DNA of 60,117 nucleotides from NCBI GenBank assembly GCA_937873455.1, contig CALMYG010000177.1, positions 1-60,117 on the forward strand, in the 5' to 3' direction. The notes beneath the pieces are model-generated. The model worked only from the letters and a program-made list of their open reading frames with translations, ran no database searches and had not been told where the DNA came from. Below, piece by piece: positions 1-9,625 of this stretch (position 1 is its first letter; each line of letters starts with the position of its first letter). The stretch is from an uncultured Verrucomicrobiota bacterium (GTDB lineage Bacteria > Verrucomicrobiota > Kiritimatiellia > CAIVKH01). The position numbers and the translations under genes are program-made.

Positions 1-89
1 GCCCACTGGCTTTGGCTTGGCTTACCCGAAGCCGCATGGTAATCTTTTCCATTATATACACATAGTTCTACCGTGGGAATTTACTTACC

Positions 90-2912
90 ATGAAATTCGC
101 CGTTATCATTCTGGTACTGCTCGTCGCCGCGTCGTGCCTGCCCGGCGTCTCGTTTGCGCAAAATCAGGCCATCCCATTTGATATGGGTTCATTGACTTCT
201 GCCGATGCCATTCGGCCCGTCCGCGCGGTGTTGAGTCCGCATATCGTGGCGATCATTGAAAACGGCAATGTCGACACGTCCGGCAATCTAACCACCTACC
301 ACCGGGCGACCACCGGCACGAACTGGCAATGGCAGGGCATCCTCCCCGCCCCCGGAATCGCCCGTTGCATTGATGTCAATGGGTGCTTCATGGCCGTGGG
401 CAAAACGGGGCAAGTCGATGTCTGGTGGCTTTCCGACTGCGCCACCAGCGATAAGCCAACCTGGTTTCGCCTGCATCAAGTTGCCTTTACTAACAGCTCG
501 TATACCGCTCGTGATGTCGCGCTTGATTACAATGAAGCGCTCGGCACCCTCCGCTTCGCCGCCCTGGTGGACCGCCCCAGCCTGGACCTGAATCCACCCG
601 GCGCGGCGGTCTACGTGTATGAATTCGCAGCCACCTCGTTTGTCCAGCGCGCGGAATTAACCATGATGTTCACCAATGAATTTGCGTTTGCTTCCAGCCG
701 GGTTGCGGCGATGGCCCTGCGCGGTGAACGCATCGTCCTCGCCGCGCCGGATGATCGCCGCATCGCCCTGCACGCCCGGAATCAGGGCGGATCGAACGCG
801 TGGGGCCTGGTCACGGCCTTTACCGGATCGACACAAGTCGCCTCAATGGGATACAGCCTGGCCATCGACGGCACACGCATTGCCTCATCCGAACGACTGG
901 CAGGAGGAGGTTCACGGATTGCGGTCTACACCAACACCCTTCCCGCCGGTAACGCCTGGAACCACGCCGGCATCCTACTCGATCAACCGCCCGGCGAGGA
1001 ATTTCTCAGCGTGAGCCTGGAGAACGGGCGCCTGGCCACGCTAGGCCTGCCCGGCGGTTTAACCGGATTCACCACCCCTACCCCGGCGCGCTGGCGCATC
1101 TATGGTCCCGGCGTAGGCCCGGGCGGCTGGGCCTTGCAACGACAAGGCCAAACCGGTCCGCACCGCGTTCTGGCTGTGATCGGTCCCATCCTGGGCTATG
1201 AATTGCCGCGCCCCTCACTGGCTGGAGACCGACTGGCGCTGGGCTTCGGCGGAACAAATACACTCGGCCGTCTCACCGGACGCGCGGTGTCGATCCACCG
1301 CGCCGATGCGGGCGGGGCCAACCAGTGGGGCGTGGAACGCATCATCCAGGATTCAGGAACACCGCTCGGGTTCGGCGACTCCGTCGCCATGGCCATGACG
1401 ACTATGGTCAGCGGCATGCCGCGCGACAACGCGATGGGAACCAATACCGGTTCGGCTTATGTGTGGACACTCGTTGATGACAACAACTTCCGCGGTTGGA
1501 TCCCCACCGCGAAACTGATGGATCGGCAACCCGAACAAGATTTTCGTTTCGGCGAGGCGGTAGCGTTGACTCCACGAGAAAATGCCTTTCAAAACCTGAT
1601 TGCCGTAGGGTCCCCGGGTTCCTTGGCCAACAAGGGGGCGGTAACTACATTCAAAACGTTTGGCTTCCTCGGACAAATGGAACCGGGTCGATGGTTGGAA
1701 CCTCCGCTACATACCAACAACAGCCGTTTCGGCGCGGCACTAGCCATGTACGGGGACTGGATGGCGATCGGCGCGCCTGATCACCCGGCTGGTGGTGCGG
1801 TGTACATGGCCCGGTTCACCGGCAGTTTTTCCACCGGGTTGTGGGCCATTGTCCGCACGAATTTTCCGCCCTCCAGCGGCGTGGGCTACGGCGCCAAGGT
1901 CGCCCTAGACGGCCGCAACCTGGCCATCAGCCGGCCATTCACCAACGCAGAAGGACGACGCGTTTTCATGCATCGAAAGGACACCGGCGGCACGAATGCC
2001 TGGGGATTATCGCAAACGCTGCTGCCGCCCACCAATTCACCAGCAGGCTTCGGCGAGTCGGTGGCCTTGTTTCCCACCACGGCGGCGTTTTCCCTGCTCG
2101 CCGTCGGCGCGACCGGATCGGGCAGCCAGACCGGCGCGGTATTTGTCTATGTCATCAGCTCCGCAACGACCAACCAATGGACCCTGTTAACCCGCGTGGA
2201 CGGAGGCGGAGACGGCCCGAGCTTTGGCGCATCGGTGGCCTTTTCGGATATGGGCCTGCTCTCGGTCGGCGCGCCCGGCGCGGGCGCCGGCGGGCGCGTC
2301 CGCCTTTATTCCGTGCTCGGCTGGCCGGATCCCTCCACCAACGGTGTGCTGCTGGCCACCCGCAACGGCGCGACCGGCGAACGATTGGGTACGTCCATCG
2401 CCGCCGGCTTCTTCTACACCGTCGCCGGTGCGCCTCTCAACGCCACCAACGGCCCCCAGGCCGGCGCGCTGCACTCCTTCCGCGTCGGTTCCTATGAATA
2501 TTGGGCCGGACAACAACCGGCTGGATTCGCCTCAGCCTGGCAACCGCATCAGGACTGGGATGGTGACGGCCATCAAAACCTCGCCGAATTTGCGGCAGCC
2601 GCGAACCCCATGACCGTTGATACTCAACCCCTTTTCACCATGCACCGCGCAACCCAGGGCGGCCAGACCTACATGGCCTGGACCCGTCCCACCACGCCGC
2701 ACGACACCTTCGGCCTGGAGCAAAACATCACCGTATCGACCGACCTGCGTTCATGGTGGACGCCGAGCTTCATAACCAGCATCACCAATTCCCGCACCCG
2801 GCTTTTCTCGACCTCCCCGGCGTTTCATCACCACCGCCTGGAATTGCGGTATCCGGTGTTTGACATGTCCCTCGGCGATGATGACGACCCGATTCTCGTG
2901 CTGGGTCAATAA
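90..2912 (+). CDS. Large secreted FG-GAP / beta-propeller-like protein
   Basis: The 940-residue product starts with a clear Sec signal peptide (about residues 1-23, ending VSFAQ). The rest consists of repeated modules with the pattern GxSVAL...LAVGAPG...GAVFVY, as in FG-GAP/integrin-alpha-like propeller blades; at least six to eight copies can be followed between about residues 200 and 800. Near residue 830 a DWDGDGHQN calcium-loop-like motif is followed by a C-terminal domain of the kind that ends many verrucomicrobial exoproteins. I infer an extracellular or surface-attached protein; no catalytic motif is visible. It precedes the small lipoprotein gene by 28 bases and may be co-transcribed with it. 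No strong ribosome binding site precedes the ATG, but the signal peptide fixes the start. Confidence 0.75.
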   Translation: MKFAVIILVLLVAASCLPGVSFAQNQAIPFDMGSLTSADAIRPVRAVLSPHIVAIIENGNVDTSGNLTTYHRATTGTNWQWQGILPAPGIARCIDVNGCFMAVGKTGQVDVWWLSDCATSDKPTWFRLHQVAFTNSSYTARDVALDYNEALGTLRFAALVDRPSLDLNPPGAAVYVYEFAATSFVQRAELTMMFTNEFAFASSRVAAMALRGERIVLAAPDDRRIALHARNQGGSNAWGLVTAFTGSTQVASMGYSLAIDGTRIASSERLAGGGSRIAVYTNTLPAGNAWNHAGILLDQPPGEEFLSVSLENGRLATLGLPGGLTGFTTPTPARWRIYGPGVGPGGWALQRQGQTGPHRVLAVIGPILGYELPRPSLAGDRLALGFGGTNTLGRLTGRAVSIHRADAGGANQWGVERIIQDSGTPLGFGDSVAMAMTTMVSGMPRDNAMGTNTGSAYVWTLVDDNNFRGWIPTAKLMDRQPEQDFRFGEAVALTPRENAFQNLIAVGSPGSLANKGAVTTFKTFGFLGQMEPGRWLEPPLHTNNSRFGAALAMYGDWMAIGAPDHPAGGAVYMARFTGSFSTGLWAIVRTNFPPSSGVGYGAKVALDGRNLAISRPFTNAEGRRVFMHRKDTGGTNAWGLSQTLLPPTNSPAGFGESVALFPTTAAFSLLAVGATGSGSQTGAVFVYVISSATTNQWTLLTRVDGGGDGPSFGASVAFSDMGLLSVGAPGAGAGGRVRLYSVLGWPDPSTNGVLLATRNGATGERLGTSIAAGFFYTVAGAPLNATNGPQAGALHSFRVGSYEYWAGQQPAGFASAWQPHQDWDGDGHQNLAEFAAAANPMTVDTQPLFTMHRATQGGQTYMAWTRPTTPHDTFGLEQNITVSTDLRSWWTPSFITSITNSRTRLFSTSPAFHHHRLELRYPVFDMSLGDDDDPILVLGQ

Positions 2913-2940
2913 ACGTGTTAAAGAAAGGAAACCAATCATC

Positions 2941-3090
2941 ATGAAGTTTGTCATCATGGCCATGTCCATTCTTGTTTTGTATGTTACTTCCGGGTGTAAC
3001 GCGATGAAGGGTAAATCCAGCGGATGCCAGTGCCAATCCGATCCGGCCATTGCCTGCACCTGCGGTGATGAATGCGCATGCAAGGGATAG
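2941..3090 (+). CDS. Small lipoprotein with three CxC motifs (metallothionein-like)
   Basis: This 49-residue protein starts at an ATG preceded by GAAAGGAAA. Residues 1-18 are a hydrophobic signal, and Cys19 in TSGC fits a lipoprotein cleavage site (the Thr at -3 is atypical). The mature part of about 30 residues has six further cysteines as CQC, CTC and CAC, a density typical of metal-thiolate clusters. A role in binding soft metals at the cell envelope is inferred from composition only; I do not recognise the family. The reading frame extends 27 codons upstream without a ribosome binding site, so the shorter start was chosen. Confidence 0.7.
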   Translation: MKFVIMAMSILVLYVTSGCNAMKGKSSGCQCQSDPAIACTCGDECACKG

Positions 3091-3160
3091 CTAGTTAACC
3101 CGCAACTATCATCCTATACCGGCACTGGAAATTTTCACGGGCTTCCGGTAGCGTTCTCGA

Positions 3161-3934
3161 ATGGAAAAAGACGCGCGCGATCACTACGCCACGTTGGGAC
3201 TTTTACCCGATTGTTCGGACGAGGACATCCGGAAGGCGTACCGGATGCTGGCCAAGAACCACCATCCGGATCGTTGCGGGGAATCTCCCGAAACCCGGGC
3301 GCGAATCCAGACCATCAATGAGGCGTACCATGTGTTGGGTAATCAACAACGCCGCCGCGCCTACGATGCGGCTTGCGGTCATAGCGGCACGAACAAGGAG
3401 CCGACGCGAACGCGTCCGTTCGTTAACATCCAGCAAGACGTGCATCTTCACCTTCAGGACTTTTTGCGCGGCATTGCATTGGAAGTAACGGTCAACGATC
3501 CCGCTCACCCCGCGGGAACAGAATCATACCGCCTCGTCGTTCCGGCGGAAACCGCTCCGGGGACACGGTTCCGCATAAAACGCGCAGCCCCTTTCGATTC
3601 CGGCTTCGTCACGGTGCGGGTGAAAGCGCGACCGGACCGCTGGTTCAAACCGAAGGGCGGAGACGTGCGATGTGACGTGAACATCAGTGCGCGGCGCGCC
3701 GCCTCCGGTGGCGTGGAAGCTGTACGCGGAATCACCGGGAAACCGATTCACGTGACGGTGCCCCCCAACGTCGCGCGTGGTTACATCGTGCGCGTTCCCG
3801 GCGAAGGCCTACCCAAACCGCGCGGCGGGCGCGGCGACCTTCTGGTCCGGATCATGTACCGTCCCGACGTGCGTATCAGCCGGACCGGCCCGGCCCCCAC
3901 CCCGGCTCCCCAGCGCCGACGCCTGCTGAAATAG
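3161..3934 (+). CDS. DnaJ-family co-chaperone without zinc finger (CbpA-like)
   Basis: This 257-residue protein has an N-terminal J domain (about residues 7-70, HPD at 35-37) that would stimulate the ATPase of DnaK, followed directly by a DnaJ C-terminal substrate-binding region of two beta-sandwich parts. The second part carries the usual IHVTVPPNVARGYIVRVPGEG-like stretch. The four CxxCxGxG zinc-finger repeats and the long Gly/Phe linker of true DnaJ are absent, so it is closest to CbpA/DjlA-type class II J proteins. It is somewhat shorter than CbpA (about 306). The ATG is the first in frame; no strong ribosome binding site is seen. No chaperone gene is adjacent. Confidence 0.88.
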   Translation: MEKDARDHYATLGLLPDCSDEDIRKAYRMLAKNHHPDRCGESPETRARIQTINEAYHVLGNQQRRRAYDAACGHSGTNKEPTRTRPFVNIQQDVHLHLQDFLRGIALEVTVNDPAHPAGTESYRLVVPAETAPGTRFRIKRAAPFDSGFVTVRVKARPDRWFKPKGGDVRCDVNISARRAASGGVEAVRGITGKPIHVTVPPNVARGYIVRVPGEGLPKPRGGRGDLLVRIMYRPDVRISRTGPAPTPAPQRRRLLK

Positions 3935-4000
3935 CCGCCATCTGTTTTATCCGAACGGTGACCAGGCGGCGAAACACCCCGAACCACCGATCATGTTTTT

Positions 4001-5092
4001 CTAACCAAGCGCGGGATAATCGCTGTATCCCGCCTCGCCGGGCGTGTAGAAGGTGTCGGGATTCGGCGCGGCCAACGCCTTGCCATCCCGCAATCGCGCG
4101 ACCAGGTCCGGATTGGCAATAAAAGGACGCCCAAACGCCACCAAATCGCCCTTCCGCGCGGCCAAATCCTCCTCGGCCCGGGCGACCGAATCATAACCGC
4201 CGGACAGAATGTACGTTCCTTTGAAGTTGGCCCGGATGGTCGCCTTTACGCTGTCTGGAACGGCCGGCGCTCCCATGGCGCTGTGATCCACCACATGAAT
4301 GTAAGCCAAGCCGATTTCCGAAAGATGAGCGGCCAACAATGCATAGAGCGCTCCCATTTCTTCGTCCGGTTTCATGTCATTAAAGACGCCGAACGGGGAA
4401 ATGCGCATCCCGACGCGGCCAGCGCCGATTTTTTCGGCCACCCGTTTTGCCACTTCAACCGCGAAACGCAGACGGTTCTCCACCGACCCGCCCCATCGGT
4501 CCGTTCGCCGGTTCGAGGCGGTGTTGAGAAACTGATCGATGAGATAGCCGTTGGCACCGTGCAATTCCACGCCGTCGAAACCCGCCTTCATCGCCGCCTC
4601 GGCCCCGGCCACGAACGTTTCGATCGCCTGCTCGATATCTGTATCGGTCATTTCCACGGGTACCGGGTACGGCTGCATGCCTTGCTGGTCGGTCCACATA
4701 GTTCCGGACATCCCGATCGCCGAAGGCGCGAGCACGCGCGTTCCTTCCGGCATGTTCAGCGGATGGGAAACCCGGCCGGTGTGCATCATCTGAACAAAAA
4801 TGCGTCCGCCTCGGGCGTGAACCGCATCGGTCACCGCGCGCCAAGCCGTTACCTGCGCCTCGTTGAAAATGCCGGGGATCCGCGCATAACCGAGTCCGTC
4901 CGACGAGGGCGACGTGCCTTCGGTGACGATCAGCCCGGCGGTGGCGCGCTGGGCATAGTAGGTCGCCATGAGCGGGGTCGGCGTATGGTCGGCGGTGGCC
5001 CGGCAGCGGGTCATGGGGGCCATGACCACGCGGTTGGCCAGCGTTATATCGCCAAGGGTGAAAGCGGAAAACAATGAAACTTGGTCTGTCAT
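4001..5092 (-). CDS. Old Yellow Enzyme family alkene reductase (NemA-like)
   Basis: The 363-residue protein is a full-length FMN-dependent ene-reductase of the Old Yellow Enzyme family, which reduces activated C=C bonds (N-ethylmaleimide, enones, nitroesters) with NAD(P)H. Signatures seen are VMAPMTRCRA near the N-terminus, FVQMMHTGRVSHP, the substrate-binding HGANGYLIDQFL with His/Asn, RTDRWGGSVENRLRF, and a C-terminal FGRPFIANPDL phosphate-binding stretch. Start: an in-frame ATG six codons upstream has no ribosome binding site, whereas the ATG chosen here has GAGG six bases before it. A near-consensus promoter lies about 45 bases upstream. It is monocistronic; the substrate cannot be told from sequence. 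Confidence 0.92.
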   Translation of the reverse strand: MTDQVSLFSAFTLGDITLANRVVMAPMTRCRATADHTPTPLMATYYAQRATAGLIVTEGTSPSSDGLGYARIPGIFNEAQVTAWRAVTDAVHARGGRIFVQMMHTGRVSHPLNMPEGTRVLAPSAIGMSGTMWTDQQGMQPYPVPVEMTDTDIEQAIETFVAGAEAAMKAGFDGVELHGANGYLIDQFLNTASNRRTDRWGGSVENRLRFAVEVAKRVAEKIGAGRVGMRISPFGVFNDMKPDEEMGALYALLAAHLSEIGLAYIHVVDHSAMGAPAVPDSVKATIRANFKGTYILSGGYDSVARAEEDLAARKGDLVAFGRPFIANPDLVARLRDGKALAAPNPDTFYTPGEAGYSDYPALG

Positions 5093-5134
5093 CTTGGTCC
5101 TCGCATACAAATTGACTTTCAGGCTTATTCGGAA

Positions 5135-5162
5135 ATTATAGCCCAGATGTTGCGTTGTGCAA
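5135..5162 (-). promoter_or_regulatory. Sigma-70 type promoter of the Old Yellow Enzyme gene
   Basis: Reading the minus strand, TTGCAC is followed after 16 bases by a perfect TATAAT, about 43 bases before the ATG of the ene-reductase gene. It is among the best housekeeping-like promoters in the window. Confidence 0.65.
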
Positions 5163-5274
5163 AGATGGCATAACCACCCGATTTAGTATTTGAGGCAATA
5201 ACGCGCCTAGTTCCCCATCAACGCCAGGCATGAACAATAGCCATGCGAGGTCGCGGGCGCGCCGTGATGACGGC

Positions 5275-6342
5275 TTAAGGAATAAAAATGGCGCGTTGGT
5301 AGATGGCGCGAAAGGAGTCGGGGGTGTCTTCCAGCCGATACACGCGGCGATGAAGTCCCGGTTCGTAAAAGATGGCTTGGTCGCTTTCAAGGAAAAGCGT
5401 CGCCGGATCGTGGGTGAGCTGGATCAGATTGGTGGAGGCGATAATGCCGAGGGCGAGATCGCCCGCGCCAGTTCGCTCATGGACAATGACGCCGGGAATG
5501 ATGTGATCGGGAGCCGCGGACAGGTTGGTCCAGATGATGGTGGCGGTATCGCCAAAGGCATAGCGCTGAAGGTTGGAAGGTAGATCGGGAAAGGGGTGGG
5601 CGCCGGGACCACTGACTGCGTCGTTCGCGATGTCGGCCGGAGTAAACATGGCCCTGCGCCATGCCGCATAGTCAGAATAGCCGCTGCCATCGGTAACATG
5701 AATGCGAAAGGTGTCGGAGCCGGTCATCAGCACGTCTGATCCATCAAGGGCGTCGAATTGAAAGGTGAGGTCGTAGGTGCCGAGTCGGGAGAACGAGACG
5801 TTGAAATGGAGATGGTCGCCGGGTTCAATATCGATATGGCCAGCGGGAAAACCATTGGTGGTGTTGATGGGCACGTTGGCGGAACTGAGGTACACGGTAA
5901 AGACGGCGCCAGTGGGGCCGGTCATGCCGGTGAGGCTGAACCGGAACATTTCGGCACCAAGAACGGACAAGGAAGGATCTTCCGTGCTGAGACCGATGTA
6001 GGGAATGGTGTTGGGGACGCCGCTGGAGGGGAGAATGTAGACGGGTTCGCCGGGACCGACGCCAAGAAAGGCCCATTGGCTTGCCGCCGGGCGGAGGAGC
6101 GGCGGGGTGTTGGCATCGAACACCGCGAGACCACGTAGCCCGAACGCCGGAAAATTTCCGGCGGAAATCGCTCCATCAACACGGGCCCCGTCATTCTTCC
6201 AGTAGCCAACGAGTTCGCCCGCAACGATCCGGGGACCGATATCCATGTGGCCATCGGTGTAGGGACGAAAAAGATCAAACCCTGCCCGGGTTATGCCGGG
6301 CAGGGCGAAGAGAACGAGGAGCAGAGGAGCTAGACGACTCAC
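5275..6342 (-). CDS. Exported protein with 'surface-anchored' (choice-of-anchor M-like) repeat
   Basis: About 355 residues from a GTG start placed one base after the stop of the upstream PEP-CTERM gene, so translation is probably coupled. The start is set by the signal peptide (SRLAPLLLVLFALPGITRA); the frame is open further upstream but overlaps the neighbour. The mature protein begins DLFRPYTDGHMDIG and contains GHIDIEPGDHLHFNVSFSRLGTYDLTF, which matches the HxHxNWxF...G.Y.L.F pattern of actinobacterial-type 'surface-anchored' repeats (TIGR03769). The C-terminal quarter has YAAWRRAMFTPADIAND and LQRYAFG, a module common at the end of verrucomicrobial exoproteins. No enzymatic motif is seen. 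Confidence 0.75.
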   Translation of the reverse strand: MSRLAPLLLVLFALPGITRAGFDLFRPYTDGHMDIGPRIVAGELVGYWKNDGARVDGAISAGNFPAFGLRGLAVFDANTPPLLRPAASQWAFLGVGPGEPVYILPSSGVPNTIPYIGLSTEDPSLSVLGAEMFRFSLTGMTGPTGAVFTVYLSSANVPINTTNGFPAGHIDIEPGDHLHFNVSFSRLGTYDLTFQFDALDGSDVLMTGSDTFRIHVTDGSGYSDYAAWRRAMFTPADIANDAVSGPGAHPFPDLPSNLQRYAFGDTATIIWTNLSAAPDHIIPGVIVHERTGAGDLALGIIASTNLIQLTHDPATLFLESDQAIFYEPGLHRRVYRLEDTPDSFRAIYQRAIFIP

Positions 6343-6343
6343 C

Positions 6344-7165
6344 TCAGGCCTGTCCGCGCAAACGTCGGGCACGGGCGATGCCACCGAGTCCGAAGCCGAC
6401 CAACAAAAAGGCCAGCGTGGAGGGTTCGGGAACGACTTCAAAGTTGATGACGCTGGCGCCAACGGATGCGGTGTCACCGTAGGCTCCGCCCACACCCTGG
6501 ACCTCGAAGGCGAGGGAGTAGTTGCCGTATTCGGAGAAGCCCCAGTTGCGGTGGATGTGGGTGAAGTTTCCAAAGTCGGCGCTGAGCAGGGGGGTGGCGG
6601 AGTTCAGGAGGTCAACAGGAGTGTTGAAGGCATCCCAATCAAAAAGCCCGACGAAGGGAGAACCGGCTTGATTCAACGGCGTGCCATTAAAGGTCGAATT
6701 GGCCAGATTCAGGGTCAGGCGAAAGCTGGCGAACTGGTTGGAAGCAGTTCCTGACCCAATGCCAAGGGCGACTTCGTTCTCACGGAGGCGGGTCCGGATG
6801 CCGAGATCCGGAGTGGAGCCATCGCTCAGGAGCGGAGAACCGCTGGCGCTGGTGATGAAGAAGTCGGTACCGCCGGACGTTATCGAAGCCGAGGTGTCGA
6901 CTTGAATACGGAGGGCGCTGTTGAAGTTCCAGTCGTCGCCGTGTCCGACGATGCCGGTGAAGGCCGGGAAGGCGGAGTCAAGACCAGTAGCCACGGTGGT
7001 TCCTTTATTGCGGAAGACCGTGAACCAGGCGTCGGCCTGGCTTTGGTAGTACCAGGTAACGTCGGCCCCGCCGCCGGTGAAGATGATGTCGGCACGGGTC
7101 GGAATGGCCAAGACGGATCCGATTAGTGCGGTCATGGCAATTAAGTTCATATGACGTCGATTCAT
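6344..7165 (-). CDS. PEP-CTERM protein with surface-anchored-repeat motif
   Basis: This 273-residue exported protein has a signal peptide (residues 1-25) and ends in VVPEPSTLAFLLVGFGLGGIARARRLRG. That is a textbook PEP-CTERM tail: VPEP motif, hydrophobic segment, Arg-rich end. It should be sorted and processed by an exosortase, none of which is encoded here. The central part has HIHRNWGFSEYGNYSLAFEV, the same HxHxNWxF repeat as in the next gene, so the pair are probably paralogous surface proteins. AAGGAG lies six bases before the ATG. It is first in a two-gene unit with the GTG-start gene at 5275-6342. Confidence 0.88.
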   Translation of the reverse strand: MNRRHMNLIAMTALIGSVLAIPTRADIIFTGGGADVTWYYQSQADAWFTVFRNKGTTVATGLDSAFPAFTGIVGHGDDWNFNSALRIQVDTSASITSGGTDFFITSASGSPLLSDGSTPDLGIRTRLRENEVALGIGSGTASNQFASFRLTLNLANSTFNGTPLNQAGSPFVGLFDWDAFNTPVDLLNSATPLLSADFGNFTHIHRNWGFSEYGNYSLAFEVQGVGGAYGDTASVGASVINFEVVPEPSTLAFLLVGFGLGGIARARRLRGQA

Positions 7166-7290
7166 GCTTTTCTCCTTAAGGTTGTTGGTGCATAAGATAC
7201 CCCCATGACGCCTCGTGTCAATATAGATTTATCATTATTATCTTTGGGGCGCGTTGGCGCCCGTAACAACAAGGTCGGGATATCGAAATC

Positions 7291-9609
7291 ATGAAGATTA
7301 ATTGGTTACGCGGCTTGGTGGTGTTTCTGGCGTGGTTGGGCGGCGCGGTTGCGCTGGCCCATCAGGTGGTGTGGACGCGTCGCATGGTGGACTTGTTGGG
7401 GGCGAGCGCGGGGTCGGCGGCCCGCGTGTTCGGATGTTTTTTTCTCGGCCTGGCCTTGGGGGCGTTGGCGGGGGCGTGGTTGGTGGGGCGGATTCGGCGT
7501 CCGTGGCGCTGGCTGGGCGGGGCGGAACTGCTCATTGCACTGTTCTGCCTCCCCATGTTGCTCCTTCCCTGGTGGGCCGACCCGATCTGGCCGTGGCTGG
7601 GACCGGAGGGATTAATGGGCTGGTCGGGCGGTTGGATGAAATGGACCCTGTCGGTGGGATTGGTATTGCCGCCCGCATTCTTGATGGGGCTGTTTCTTCC
7701 GCTCGCGGTGATGGGATGGCCGCGGCGCCGAGACGAGGCGCCGGTCGATCCAGGACTCTGGCTTTATGCCGTGAATACGCTCGGCGCGGTCGCCGGTGTT
7801 GCGCTGGTGGCGGCATGGGCGTTGCCGGGTTTGGGCATGACCCGGGTGATGACCGGCGCAATCCTGCTCAACGGCATGGCGGCGATTGGATGTTTGGCGC
7901 TGGATACATGGGGGCAAAGAACGGAGGCGCCATCAGAACCGGAGCCAGATGAGCTCCGAGGGTATCCAGGCCGACAGGTTCTTTTGATATCCGGCTTGTC
8001 AGGCGGGTTGATCATGGCCACGGAGGTGGTGGCGCTCCTGGTGATCCATCTCGTGGCGCCACTTTCCCTGTTCGCGCCCGGCGCCGTCCTCGGCGTGTTT
8101 ATCGGCGCGCTGGCGATCAGTGCCGTGGCGATGGCCTGGGTCAACCGGGACCATGTGATTTCCGAGGCGGTATTGCGCTGGATTCCCGCGACGGCAGGCC
8201 TGATGATCGCATGGACGCCTCTTATGTTCCTGTGGCTGGCCCCTCGTTTTCCGCTTGCGGTGGAACAATCCTCCTTGATCGCGTTCTTTTTGCGGTTGAG
8301 CTTTTTTACGGGTTTGGTGTTCGGGCCGGCGCTGTTGGTCGCGGGGTTGTGGTTCCCCGCGCTGGCGGCGTGGTCGGGAGAATCAAAGCGGGGGGGCCGA
8401 CGGCGGTGGGGCTGGATCCTCGCGGTGAATGGCGTGGGCGGTTGGCTGGGCGCGGAGCTGGCGTACGGGGTGATCCTTCCCGTAATGGGGCCGTTTGCCG
8501 GATTGGGCTTGATCGGTGTGATGTATGCGGTTGCGGCATGGGCACTCATTCCGGCCCGCGCCTCGTTCAGCCTGCGCGGAATGGTCGGAGGAAGCTTGGT
8601 TATCACCGCCGTGCTCACGTTATGGATTTTGCCAGGCCTGCCGACCGTGAATCCCCGGTTCGCACCTTATGTGATTGCCCAGAGCCATGGCCGGGAAGGA
8701 AGCCTGGCCGTGGTGGATGATCCGGTGATGGGCCGGGCCCTGTTGCTACAGAATCAATATGTGCTGGGCTCGGTGGCGGGTACGGCGGCGCAGGAGCGAC
8801 AGGCCCACCTTCCCCTCTTGCTTCATCCCGAGCCGTCGCGGGTGGGGTTGCTCGGCCTGGCCACGGGCATTACCGCAGGCGGAGCGTTGGTGCACCAGGC
8901 AGTACGGTCGGTGGAGGCGGTGGAGATATCCCGGACGGTGACCGACGCGGCGGCGACATGGTTTACCGATGCAAATCGAAACGTAGCGCAGCATCCCCGG
9001 GCGACCATCCATATCGAAGATGGCCGCACGTGGCTGGCCGCTCACCGGGAGACGTTTGATGTCTTGATCTCCGATCTGTTTTTGCCGTGGGGACCGGGAG
9101 AGGGACGATTGTACACGGTGGAACACTTTTCCGCGGCACGACGTTCACTTCGGGAAGGAGGACTGTTTTGCCTCTGGTTGCCGATGTATCAACTGACCGA
9201 CCCGCACTTCATGGTAATCCTGAACACCTTTATGGAGGTTTTTCCGGTGGTGGAGCTTTTTCGCCGCGACGATGACGCGGCGGCCCCGGCGCTGGGTTTG
9301 GTGGGATGGCGCGGAGGGATCTGGCAGGAGGAGGTTTCGGCCCGACGTCAACGGGAGGAGACGGGCCGGGCTGATGATGCACTTCTACAAGGCCGGGGCG
9401 CCCTTCGTGATTACTTTGTGGGTCGCATCGAAAGGGGCCGGATCAACGCGCCGGTAAATCGCCTCGGCAACCTATGGATCGAGCGGGAGGCGAGCCGGAT
9501 GCGGGTACTTCAACCAGAGACCGCTCCCTACCTGTCCGGTCATCGCTGGTCGACATGGCTTCGCGCGTTGCAGCTTGCTCTTGATTCACCCCCGGAGGTT
9601 TCCCGGTGA
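7291..9609 (+). CDS. Polytopic membrane protein fused to spermidine-synthase-like domain
   Basis: The 772-residue protein has about 10-12 hydrophobic segments in residues 1-450 (transporter-like), followed by a soluble Rossmann domain at about 460-730. The latter has the nucleotide loop GLLGLATGITAGGA, the acidic VEAVEIS strand, EDGRTWL and ISDLFLPWGPGEGRLYTVEHF, as in polyamine-synthase folds. This architecture is the 'fused MFS/spermidine synthase' family, common in bacteria and of unclear substrate; some members lack aminopropyltransferase activity. It is transcribed divergently from the PEP-CTERM pair and convergently with the prepilin gene downstream. No strong ribosome binding site is seen. 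Confidence 0.82.
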   Translation: MKINWLRGLVVFLAWLGGAVALAHQVVWTRRMVDLLGASAGSAARVFGCFFLGLALGALAGAWLVGRIRRPWRWLGGAELLIALFCLPMLLLPWWADPIWPWLGPEGLMGWSGGWMKWTLSVGLVLPPAFLMGLFLPLAVMGWPRRRDEAPVDPGLWLYAVNTLGAVAGVALVAAWALPGLGMTRVMTGAILLNGMAAIGCLALDTWGQRTEAPSEPEPDELRGYPGRQVLLISGLSGGLIMATEVVALLVIHLVAPLSLFAPGAVLGVFIGALAISAVAMAWVNRDHVISEAVLRWIPATAGLMIAWTPLMFLWLAPRFPLAVEQSSLIAFFLRLSFFTGLVFGPALLVAGLWFPALAAWSGESKRGGRRRWGWILAVNGVGGWLGAELAYGVILPVMGPFAGLGLIGVMYAVAAWALIPARASFSLRGMVGGSLVITAVLTLWILPGLPTVNPRFAPYVIAQSHGREGSLAVVDDPVMGRALLLQNQYVLGSVAGTAAQERQAHLPLLLHPEPSRVGLLGLATGITAGGALVHQAVRSVEAVEISRTVTDAAATWFTDANRNVAQHPRATIHIEDGRTWLAAHRETFDVLISDLFLPWGPGEGRLYTVEHFSAARRSLREGGLFCLWLPMYQLTDPHFMVILNTFMEVFPVVELFRRDDDAAAPALGLVGWRGGIWQEEVSARRQREETGRADDALLQGRGALRDYFVGRIERGRINAPVNRLGNLWIEREASRMRVLQPETAPYLSGHRWSTWLRALQLALDSPPEVSR

Positions 9610-9625
9610 CTCAGCGGTACAGCGA

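Noticed and set aside
4283..5077. 264-codon plus-strand open frame opposite the ene-reductase gene
   Set aside because: It mirrors a well-supported enzyme gene, has no ribosome binding site and gives a low-complexity Arg/His-rich product.
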